Assembly (NCBI RefSeq): GCF_020921035.1
Contig: NC_063150.1
Location: 37,123,826-37,187,825, forward strand
DNA length: 64,000 bases
Source of the DNA: Rhodamnia argentea
Lineage: Eukaryota; Streptophyta; Magnoliopsida; Myrtales; Myrtaceae
Direction: 5' to 3'
Part shown: positions 1-10,686 of the stretch, piece by piece
Layout of the letters: each line of letters opens with the position of its first letter
Position numbering within the stretch: position 1 is the stretch's first letter
Notes under the pieces: generated by a model
What the model was told of the DNA's origin: nothing
The model's input: the letters and a program-made list of their open reading frames with translations, nothing else
Database searches by the model: none
Made by a program: the position numbers and the translations under genes

Positions 1-687
1 AGAAAGGCTGCACATCGTCAAGGGTTTCAGGACCTCCAAGGTTGAGCAGCAATACTCCTATCTTTTCTTTGCCAATGATAGGGATTGAGGATAAACCTTG
101 AGATTCCGAAGCCACCAAGGCTCGGGGAGGATATCTGACCGGTTGCTTTGCGTCGGACCAGCCGGAAGCATATTTACGGACTACACAATTCTTTGGAAGA
201 TAAACAATCTCATGGCAACCTCCAATTTGAATGCCGGAGCATCGATTCGTCTTGTGAGAAAGGGAGTAACAAACAGTCCGCCCGAGCAATTTACTGAGAG
301 GAACAGAATTACGTCAATACCCAGATAACTAACGATGCACCGTGGGAGGCAAACACCAGATAATGCCCACCGAAGGTAAGCACTGAGCAACCCTTTTAAG
401 CTACGGTTCCTATGTAGTTGATTTCTACAAAAAAGAACTCATCAGGCCAAAGGGGTATCAAAGGGCAGCATTAGCAATGGTGGGTGTGCCCGGCAAGATG
501 AAGCGACGGCCCCAAATCAGCGAATGCAGCTATCAGGGGAGGCGTACCTATGTGGTATGAGCAAAGAAGAAGTTAAAAGAAGAGTGGGGAAGGAAGTGAC
601 TTACAGTGGGGAGTTGGGAATGGGATTGCGAGAGGAGGAAGACGAAGATGGAGACGGAGAGGAAGTGTTCATCACTTGGCAATTCAT
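1..687 (-). CDS. Ferrochelatase, chloroplast type (first two exons, partial)
   Basis: Ferrochelatase inserts Fe2+ into protoporphyrin IX to make heme in plastids. Exon 1 is 605-687: it starts at ATG 687 and encodes about 27 residues beginning MNCQVMN, then Ser/Pro-rich, as expected of a transit peptide. The donor is CT|GTAAGT at 604. Exon 2 starts after the acceptor TTCTGTTCCTCTCAG (exon from 293) and runs off the window at base 1; the phases match (2+1). It carries the diagnostic start of the mature enzyme, [20 protein letters not shown], at about 26-85. The linker before it is basic and poorly conserved, as usual. The start resembles plant ferrochelatase-2 forms (MNC...), but the FC1/FC2 choice is inferred because the catalytic part lies outside. 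No frame break is seen in what is present. Confidence 0.88.
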
Positions 688-2172
688 GCTCGATTGCCGG
701 AAAGAAGACCGCCCCGCCCGGCCCCAATCGATAATGGCGGAAGGAAGGAAGGAAGAGACGGAGTGACGAAGCTTCCTTTACGTCACCACCACAACCGCAA
801 GAATCAGACAAGTGCAGATTTTAGAATCGGAGGAGGAGAAACACAGGTCGCAAACAAAGAGGGGAAGGCGACGTATGAGAACTAAATTCACCCACCAAGG
901 CCTCTCTCCCTCTCCCTCTACGTTCCTGCGTTTTATCATTTCAATTCTTTCTTTTTTTTAAATTTCTAATAAATGTCAAAGCAAATAAAATTAGGTTAAA
1001 ATTGTATTTCGACAAAAAGTCCCCTGATGGATCGGAATACCAAGTCAGCCGGCGAGGTCAGATCCTTGTTTGAAACAGCATTGTCATTTTAGGCTTTTTA
1101 TTTGAAAGTGTCATACCACTCCAGACTCTTATTTGAAATGAGTATCATTTTATACTCTCATTTTTTATTTAAAAAAGGGAGCAATTCGAGCTTTTAAGTG
1201 AAATTTTTCTATATATTTATATATACGCATATGCAATTTGAATGTGCTAGTAAATGTAATCCGTCTATAGTTTCCAAGTAGTAGAGCCTTCGGGGAGAAA
1301 AATTGGAATTTTTAGAACGGTGTTTTGGGTTTCATCGGTATAAAGGGTGTTCCTATAACCTTTTTTCTAATTTCAGGATATGAGCGGAATCCACACCCTC
1401 CTTACTTGGCTGGTTGCCACGAGTTAAAACTCTAGTAGACGCGGATATCCATCCCTCGTGATGGGTAAGTCCGAACCGAGCAAGTGTGGGAGGATTTGAA
1501 CCCGGCGCGCATAGGTTGGATCCGAGCAATGCCGATACACGCACCTCAATTCGCCGGACAAGTAAATGAGGTGGGGGATTGAACCCTTCACTTCCCCGGA
1601 TATTTGTGTCGTATATATATATACTCTTATCCTTTTATGACCAAAATAACCCCATTTTCCAAACGAGCCAAAAAGTTTATAATTTTAATTGATAGACAAA
1701 AATATTCAGTAGTGACTTTTTCATCCAATTGCCGAGTTTGAAATGCTAATCAAACTTCACGATCTGCTCCAACTCCACGAATTAGCTGAAAATCGATGAT
1801 TTAAAATCCTAATTTGCAAACTTATTTCGAGGCAAAATGCTAGCCATCTTATTCGAATACTCAATTTGGTATTGAACACACTCTCTCAATTGAATAAGCC
1901 AAAACTCTATGCAACAATACTTTTGTTTAAATAAGATAAATGTGGAGATATTTATCTCTCGAGTAAAAATTTTTACTTTTTTTTTGGGTCTGTTACAAAG
2001 CGAGGTCATTTTTGTCTCAAGAATATGATTTGGTAGATATTTTGACAAATTTAAAATCGCAGAAGGTGGTATGGTGTTTAAAAGACAAGATTGAAGGTCA
2101 TCTTTCACCGATCGAAGGTTCCATAACGTATCATTCTCCTAAGGAGCGATCCTTAACACTGTAAAGCAGTAG
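688..2172. other. Intergenic region upstream of ferrochelatase
   Basis: No coding exon was recognised on either strand. The part next to 687 should hold the ferrochelatase 5'UTR and promoter: pyrimidine-rich on the minus strand, with a GGAAGGAAGGAAGG run near 739-752. From about 920 the DNA becomes AT-rich. A short TA repeat lies near 1610-1622. A GC-richer patch at 1370-1590 contains a tRNA-B-box-like GGTTCAAATCC on the minus strand (1492-1502) but no clear tRNA or SINE structure. Confidence 0.5.
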
Positions 2173-3580
2173 TTAGCCTTGCTTCCATGAACCCACCATT
2201 CGGGACAATGCTAAGAAGGAGGATCCGCCCTCGGCCCAAGCCGCGATGCCTCTTTCCTTCATCTCGGCACTCCTCTCTCTCATATTCACCTCCATGATCA
2301 ACTGCCTTACCCTTTTCTCCATTTCCTCTGCACTAACCATGAATTTCACTTCTTTATCCTTTTCATATTACCTTATCGACTTGCTGATCGGCACTGCCAG
2401 CTTCATTTCCTCCACAAGGACCGCGCTGTTCATGCGCTGCAACCCCACAACTCACTGCTTCTAAAACCGAGTTCCACCCGCGATGAGTCACGAATCCCCC
2501 CACTGATTCATGCTTAAGTATGGCATTGGCAGCTTGTGGTGCCCAAGACTTTATGACCAGACCCTTGTTCCGAGTCCTTTCCAGGAACCCTTGAGGCAGA
2601 AGGTGGTCTAAATCTGGCTCCGTTGCAATACTTGGTGGTGGATTTCTCACCACCCACAAGAACCGTTGCTCGCTTCTCTCCAACCCAAGAGCAATCTCCT
2701 TCACTTGTGCACTGGCGAATGCACCCCGGCTACCAAAACACAACAGGACAACGCTTCTGCTTGGCTGCAAGTCTAGCCAGGACAAACATTCATTGACAGG
2801 CATTGTTGATACGTCCGGCGAAGCAACACGGCCAATAGTGCGATCTTTTTCATCTGCTCTCAGTGGCCCAATACAATAGAGAGGTGGAGTCATGCCGTCG
2901 GGAACCCAAACACCATCTACAATAGCCTTGACTGCATCTGGCTCAAGCAAGTCAAAGGTGTTCACTATAAACCCATGAAATTTGGGCAAAGATCGAGCAC
3001 AATCGAGGAAGTGACCATAGGTGGAAGCATGGCGATCAAGTAATGGTTCAGGTACGAGAGAGGCTCTTATGGTAGGAAGGCCCGGTTAGTGCAAGAGGGT
3101 GTCCAAGTCTCCGAAGCTCTTGCTTGTCCGGTTGTGGATGGTAGGCAACTCCAAGAAGAAAGATAGAACAGAAGCACAAGAGCTGAAGTAATAATAAGTA
3201 GGTCTGTTGAGAAAATGATGTGGGACGTGGAAGGCTGAAGTTATAAGTGCGTGAACTGCGTAGTCGGCAGAGATGTTTTGGAGGGCATCCCGAACACCTG
3301 CGCCGTTGAGACGCATAAATTCAAAAGCAGTATCTACTTGGTTTTGGAGGGACTGTGGGACATGGACAGGAGGGAGATGGAAAAAGGATATGGGCAGAGT
3401 GGTCTCAGTATACATTCGATCAATGTAGATGGTGATGGCGCTGGCCGTTGCTGGCATCGCTGCGACCAAAACTGTGAGGGTGAATTGTGGGTGACAACGC
3501 AGAATCAGCTTCCCAAGCTCCACCATGGACAACAAGTGGTGTAAAGCAGGGGCTGCATACAGAACAATGGTTTCTTGCAT
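2173..3580 (-). pseudogene. UDP-glycosyltransferase pseudogene (UGT88-like)
   Basis: Intron-less family-1 glycosyltransferase; relatives glycosylate phenolics and other small molecules. The start (ATG 3580) gives METIVLYAAP-like sequence followed by MVELGKLIL, close to UGT88 proteins. The donor-binding half has [30 protein letters not shown] and the PSPG region from WAPQ. Three disabling changes are visible. First, an in-frame TAA at 3086-3088 falls where relatives read an Ile-Pro-Gly-like stretch. Second, about 29 bases inside the PSPG box are missing near 2440, removing the GWPLYAEQ-equivalent and shifting frame. Third, an in-frame TAA follows downstream. PSPG HCGWNS also reads HRGWNS. The rest of the C-terminus ([13 protein letters not shown] to GSSFLALSRMV) is still readable in the shifted frame to a TAA at 2173-2175. 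Confidence 0.9.
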
Positions 3581-4263
3581 TCTTTTGGCAGAGGGAGGGG
3601 GTGAGGGAGGGAGGGAGGGAAGGAGGGGGAGATGTTGGGGTTACCTTAAGTGAGAGGAGATGATCAGGTGAGCGAAAGCCATCGAGGCAGTCTACCAAAC
3701 AATTGAGAAAGTCCGGTGGAATGGTAAAAAAACCAAACTCTGACCTTTCCAAAAGACTAAGAAAAGTCATCGCGAGGCTACCCAAAAGACCAAAAGGATA
3801 AAAATGAATAAGTACAAGAGAAAAGTACTGAATTTTGGAACTGATGCAGAGCCTCGCACGATAGTATCCCCAATAAAATAACTGCACTAAAATCAGTCAA
3901 CTTGACACAATGGGACCGTGACGAATAAAGCACACTCATGTTTCCTTTGTTGATTATTTCCGTTACATTCATCTCAAAATTCAAGATTGCCCATTTTTGT
4001 TTGTAGGAAAAGAAACTAAGAAGGAAAAAGAGGGAGAAAAATCAGAAATCTACATTCCTCCACAAAATGAGGCAAATTTAACCCAGTAGTTGAAAGAGAA
4101 TGGTCATATATTCGGTCGAATACCTCTGTCTGAACCTGAATGCTCTCTATACAATCATGTCGTAGCTGTTCTCTCTTTCACAATACCCATCGGTAGATCA
4201 GCAAAAAAAAACCTACTAGAATACAGCCATAAGCAAGACTATCGAAGCACAGCATGATACCAG
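3581..4263. other. Spacer between UGT pseudogene and TOM1-like gene
   Basis: No gene is seen. A purine run of GGGA/GGGAGG units at about 3591-3640 sits directly upstream of the dead UGT start and could form a G-quadruplex on the plus strand. The stretch from about 4080 to 4263 lies just past the TOM1-like stop codon and probably includes that gene's 3'UTR; no poly(A) signal was assigned. Confidence 0.45.
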
Positions 4264-7200
4264 TTATTTTTTGTCACTACAGTTACTGTTCCCACTGTGA
4301 GAGCTGCTGCCATCAACGTTCTGTAATGACAGACACCTCATCTGGCCAGCCATGGCAGCGCCAGCCAGTTTGTTTTCCTTGAAAAACTTTTCCCTCTCAA
4401 CGTGTTTTGCAGGCGGGGGTGGAATTGCGACAGGCAAAAGCTGCCCATTGGACTCAGATGGCTCAGTGCATGCTGGTTGTTTGAGCTGGCGATTTACTTG
4501 TTTTCTTGAATTTGTTTGTTCTAGCAAGTCCAGAGTGTGGCTCCTCATAGAGCTCTCTTCATCTTCAGGTCTCACATAATTTTTTCCTTTTCGTATCCTG
4601 CCATATGTTGTGTTAGACTGGATGAACTTGTTTAAACAAGGTAGTCAAAAAGTTCATTTGGGCTGCATAATGTTGACAATTTGTTAAAGATTATCTCCAC
4701 ATGACAGAACCGACTCCACAGAACAGACCGGCCAAGATCCAGGAAGCTCAATCTCCCTACCACATTATAAGCGCACGTACAAGTAATTTTTCAAGTAAAG
4801 TACCAGCCCAAGAAATAAACCAACCTTCTGACAAGTTGTTGAGGCTCTTCTTCCTCATCTGCTTCACAATCTACATTGCTTGCAGCCATCCCAGTTTGAC
4901 CAGAAAGTAGCGCATCATATCTGTCAAGTAGATTCTGGAGTTGCTCATTCAATTCAATTGCCTGAGAAACTGTTTTCTCGTCCCTGAAGGAGATGGACAT
5001 AAAAGGGGAGGAGATCACTTCACCGGACAATCTTTTAAAGTTTGTCAGAATGATTAAACCTTACAACTTTATCTAATAATTTAAGCTTTAACTTAAGTTG
5101 ACAAATGGTTTCACAATTCCAGTGGTACAAGCATTGAGGCCGTGCTCTGCACAAGAGGAATGTGCTATTTCTATAAAGGTCTATATCAATATATTCAGGT
5201 TTATTAGTGATTTAAAAATAAGTGTGATAGTTATTTAGAAAAAAATTGAAACAAACTGAATCGCTATCATTGATTTTTATTTAGTTGACAATACTTGCTA
5301 TATTATAAATGTTCTTCAATTGTCTACTTTGTCTTTAACTTTGATGTGAAATTTAAGTTTCTTATCAACTTTGGTCTCACGGCAATTCAAAATTATTAAC
5401 ACCCTCTAAAATGTTGCTCCTTATTTAGCAAAGAAAGTCTCTGTGTAACAATGGAGGTTCAAAAGCGATAATAAGTCGCATCCGCTACAAAATATCTTAA
5501 GGAAGATAAAAGGAAAAAGAGGCGTGCTGCCAAGAGAAGGTGTGCAATGCCATCCCCTCGCTGCTCTCCCTTTGCAATGACTTCAAACTGATACCTTTTA
5601 ATTTATTTTATCAATTCCAGATATTTATAGCAAAATTCCAAAGAAAGTGTTATTTTCCCCACCAAATATAATTTGTTTAACAATAATTTCATAAATGCAT
5701 TACTTAAATTGGATGGGTTGTCTTGTTAGCAAATAAGAATCAATAAAATGATAAATACATCTCATAAATAGACTATTAAAAATTGCTAAATGTAAGGAAA
5801 CTGCATTATTATTTTTTAACTATGGGGCAATTGATCCGTTACTTTCTTTAGACTAAATACTAGCCAACACATGAGAGGAAACGATAAGGAAAAGCTTTGA
5901 AAGCACTGCTCTAGAAGCTTTCAGTTGGCAGAGCTCATAAGTTATTTAAGAATAAAGCTTTTAGAAAAGTTTGACAGTGGTCGTGATTTCTAGTAAAGTA
6001 AATGTGGTTGAGCAAGAGGGAAGTGTGAAGGTTAAGTGACTGCCTGACCTAAGATTGATAAGCATCGAAGGAAATAGATATTGCCTCTTGCCAGCACTGG
6101 ATGTTATCAAGCTTGAATTTTTACAAAAAGTGAGCTAAGTGGGCCTCTCCAATTACAGTGATAAGACGTTCCAAAAAGGTTCACGTGCTTACTATGAACT
6201 GCCTGTAAACTAGGCTGCCCCTTAGACTAAGGCCGGCTAGTATTCCCCTTTACAATTCCAAATGTGAGTGGCACCTAAACTGCAAGGAGATGCACCCAGT
6301 GTTTTCCCAGCTATTAGTGCTCCACTTAATCAGTTATTAGCTTGCAAAAGAGCTCATTTCTTCAGTGGGTAAGTTTCTTATGTATCTACTGCCCCACAAG
6401 CGATTAACACAAGATGAATAGAGTCTATCAAGGTAGAGACTTTCCATTTTCAATCTAAACAGAATTTGAATTTCTCATACAACATGCTTTCTTTCAGGAC
6501 AAGAAGAAAAATTATTTCAGTTTCACCATGCAAGCTGTGTCACTATATATGAGATTCTCTCTCTTCAGCGAGAGTGATTCGAGCTATCTCAGATAAATCC
6601 GACAAGTATGTGGTTATAGTAATTAACATTACGGAGGAATGCTGACAAAACAAAGCTACAGAAAGCAGGAAAAGGCCCTCACTGCTGCTATTAGCTACTA
6701 GAATAACAGAAGTAAAATACAAATTGAGGCAGAAAGGAGACCTCACCGGGATGTTAGAACAAGATGCATCACTCTTTGTTTTTGGAAAGAGCACTGCTCA
6801 ACAAGATCAAGGGTGAACTCATTGTTGGCGCCCTACAAAGGCAACATAAGCATTCAAGAGTGCATAAGAGGTTGTATATAGATGATAGAGGGAGAGAGTT
6901 ACTTTTTAGCCAAATCCCCAGCTACCTTATTTTGAATACCAACACTTTTCACTAACATTAGGTACTTTAGCCAAACTAATTGGCGATACTTCTAAATAAT
7001 ACCATTAATACTCTTCACGATAAATGGCAACAAGAACTTAAAAAAAGACACAGTATGAACTCATTCCTAATGAGAAAACACACATTTCCTTGACTAGTAG
7101 GGATTGCAGAGTACTTATGAAGAAAATGAGATGTGCCATCCATTGACAATCCCTGATTAAGCTTGGTTAAAGATTGTAAAGGCGATGCGAAATTACATTA

Positions 7201-8210
7201 AAGAACTTAAATATAGTCCGACTTACCAAAGGATGTTGAGTTTGTTGACCATCAGCATTATCAAGGACATCTCTTAAAACCTCCAATGCATTCCTAGCTT
7301 TCTGAATGATACTGTATTTAAAAAAAAAAGAAGAAGATGGAAAACTGTTAAGGATGTGTCGTCAGGACAAATACAATTAAAGTGTGCTACAAAGTCTCTT
7401 TTTCACTGCCATGAGATCACATGCACATCCCTCATTCCATCTCTCTTTACAGTGATAGGTGAAACCAACGAGATGGTGGGTAAAAATGCCAATATTTCCA
7501 GAAATCTTTCAACAAATCATTATTGCTCTCAGTTGATGATTTCTGGATAGATATACCCAGAGAGCTTAATAATATTTTATTATCACGAGTTAGGTATCCT
7601 AAGGTTCTGCATGACTAGTATATGGCTGCTCACTTACCTGGAGAGAGAGAGTGAGAGAGGAGTCTATATTGCCATAGGGGGATGAAAAGAGAAACTGATA
7701 CTGAGAATGGGATCTAGCCAAGGGCAGCTTTTTGGCACTTGGCAGTAGAGGATTGTGAATGACATGGGTAGTTCAGACTCAATGCTCCTAAACCGCTAAA
7801 ATTTACCATGGAAAAAAGGCCGTTGAAGGACTTCTTGAATGAGTTACTTGTTAATCTCATTTAACCTACACTAATTTTTTTCCATTCTGAGAGCAACAGG
7901 TATATTAGTGTGCATAATTGGTTAGCACAAATATATCCTAAACCAATGCCCATGACAAGATCCAGCAATAAAAAGGATGCATAAGTAGGCTAACAAAAGA
8001 AAAAAAAATTCTCTTTACAGTGGATGGATACCTTGATTCAGGAATGCACTGTACTTTTGGTTGCTGAGAAAGTCCATTCCCACTGGCAAATGCTACCTCC
8101 TGATTGGACACATTATTCTTATCTGCTTTTCTCGTAGGTTTTGATGTTTCATACACAATTCCTCGTACAGAAGATTGATCTGATGGTACAGATGGGTGCT
8201 GCTGAGGAAA
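4264..8210 (-). repeat. TOM1-like exon cassette copy 2 (linker to true C-terminus)
   Basis: The second copy has the same exon order and phases as copy 1 and carries the only complete final exon, an 111-residue segment with [16 protein letters not shown] ending at TTA 4264-4266. Its linker exon lacks a clean CAG acceptor at the homologous position: starting at the AAG at 8221 would put TAG in frame, so only AGAAG|TTTCC at 8211/8210 keeps the frame. This may weaken its use. Confidence 0.7.
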
Positions 8211-10644
8211 CTTCTATACCCTTGTGTTATTCCACGAAAAGAAGGCCAGAGATCTTTTGAAAGATATGTACCTGAATTGGACGATTCTGACAACTCTAGA
8301 GTGTGCCTCTGCTTGGAGTTCTCTTCGTTTTCAAACCTCGCACACGCTCTTCCTCTCCGTATCCTGCCATGTGTTTTGAACTCTAGATAAATTTTGCTCA
8401 ATCAGGAAGCCCAACAATATTTTAACTCCAAACTATTTATAATGTTTGTTCTATCTCCACACAACATCACCAACTAGAACTAAACTGCCCGGATGTTGAA
8501 TTTAGTTTGTGTATGCATCATTCGAAAAAGATAGGAATTCTTTTCAAGCCAGCCGGAGACATGGACAAACCTTCGGAAAAGCTGTTGAGCTTCTTCTTCC
8601 TCCTCTGGTTTACAATCAGTAAGATGTGCACTTGTTCCAGTTCTAGCAGAAAGAAGGGCATCGTGTCTTTCAAGTACCTTCTGGAGTTGCTCATTCAATT
8701 CAATTGCTTGAGAAACTACATTGTCATCCCTGGACAAGATAGACATGAAAACAAAGCATCATCCAGGAGGTGTATGGCTTGCAGTTTTCAAAACCTTGAA
8801 GCAGTACATGGGCTTAGAGTAAATGCCTGTGGAAGGTAAAAAGCATAAGATATCACATGACTTGGTCTTAAAGAGCATTATCATTGGGCGGTAATGATAT
8901 CCCCTTTTGCCAACAATATGTCACACCTAAGGACTACATCACATGGAAGACAATGTGACCAAGCTTGTCATTTAGTTAAAGCCATATGTAAAGTTAGGTG
9001 CAGGAGACTCGACATTTCCTTATAAGGCATATTTTAGACATGTTGGCATTCTCATTATGCATCTTTCGCCAGAGACTGACAGGCTGCAACTCAGACAAAG
9101 GCTACAGCAAACCCTTTTTCTGACACTCCCAAATCAGTCGCGTCTAACGGATACAAAACTCATCTTGTTTTGCCAAATACCCTCCTCTTATCAAATCATT
9201 TCCATTGCAAAATTCACTCTTCCTCAGTGAAGGTGGCACACAGATAGATTAATCCAACAATTGAGTTGTTGCCCTTGCATCCGGACAATAACTTTAGAGC
9301 CAATAGTACATTAGAAAATGCAGGCAACACCACCAATAGAAAGCTGAAAGTTACTGTTGACACTTTCAGTAAATTAGCCACTTGGTCACTAAAGAGAAAA
9401 AATAGATATAGTAATAAGGCCTCACCTAGATGTTAGAACAAGATGCATTACTCGTTGTTTCTGGAAAGAGCATTGCTCCACAAGATCAAGGGTGAATTCA
9501 TCCTTTGCACCCTAAAGGAACAAGACAAGCAGTCAAAGTCAAAAATTGCTATTCAATAGTTCAACACAAACATTTGGATATAGACTTCCCATGACCGAAT
9601 CCCTTCAAGAAATTAAACCGGAACTGGAAGGAGGTCTTACACTTTTTTAAATTTTTTCATCAAAATTCCAACTTCTCCATTAATTAACTTCCAAGATAGA
9701 ACCCTCTAATGCCTTGATGCAGTACACATAATGTCAGACTATATGTTATTATCCTAACTGGTGAAAGGACATTTTCTGTATGCTGGCATAGCCTTTTAAA
9801 GGGGGCAAAAGTATGATCCATTACCATGTCAGACATGGTGTCACATTTACATCTCAACTTTCCAGAATTGTCATTCACCATACATGCATGGCCATGCACC
9901 AGCTAGAGAAAACCACAGAGAATTCCGGTTGCTATTTATTTCAGCATTCTCACTACTTGTGACAAAAAAAAAAAATTAGGCAACAGCAACTGAATGGTGG
10001 AAATAGGAAAAATAAAAACTATGGTGTTCAAAACTTTAAATGCTCGAGTGGGAACTCATGCCTCATGAAGATAGTCAAACTTCCTCATCTATAGGGTTTA
10101 TTGGAGATTCTTAACAAAAAGTTTATACCCAATATACACAGTTTCATGAACTGATCACTGTGCTAAAGTAAGAGCATTTTCAAACCAAACAAATGGAAGG
10201 TCAATGAAAGATCTAGATACGAGTCTGGCTTACCAGAGAATGTTGAGTCTGTTGACCATCAACAGTAGTCATGACCTCTTTCAAAACCTCCAATGCATTC
10301 CTAGCCTTTTGAATAATACTGTATAGAGAGATCAGAAAAACTATTGGATCACATGATCTAAGCAAGAGGAAAATTCTCTATCAGCCATGTCTTTAGTACA
10401 TATTCTCTGCCAAATGGTATGTATTTTATGAGTCATAACCATCTTTTGAAAAAGCCAAGATATATCTTTCAGCAAACATGGTGTTAAAAAATCTTCCAAC
10501 AAGTCATAACCATGCTTGGCTTATTAGATGTCAGATTGATTTATCCATAGACCTGCACAATCTTGATTTATCAGAACTAGGGGTTTGAAGGGTCTACAAG
10601 GACTAGACTGCAAGGAAAGTACTAGTCAAACCAACACGTGCGCG

Positions 10645-10686
<42 letters not shown>

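Noticed and set aside
1353..1560. B-box-like GGTTCAAATCC on the minus strand, suggesting a tRNA or SINE
   Set aside because: No acceptor stem, no convincing A box at the right spacing and no A/T tail or target duplication could be shown.
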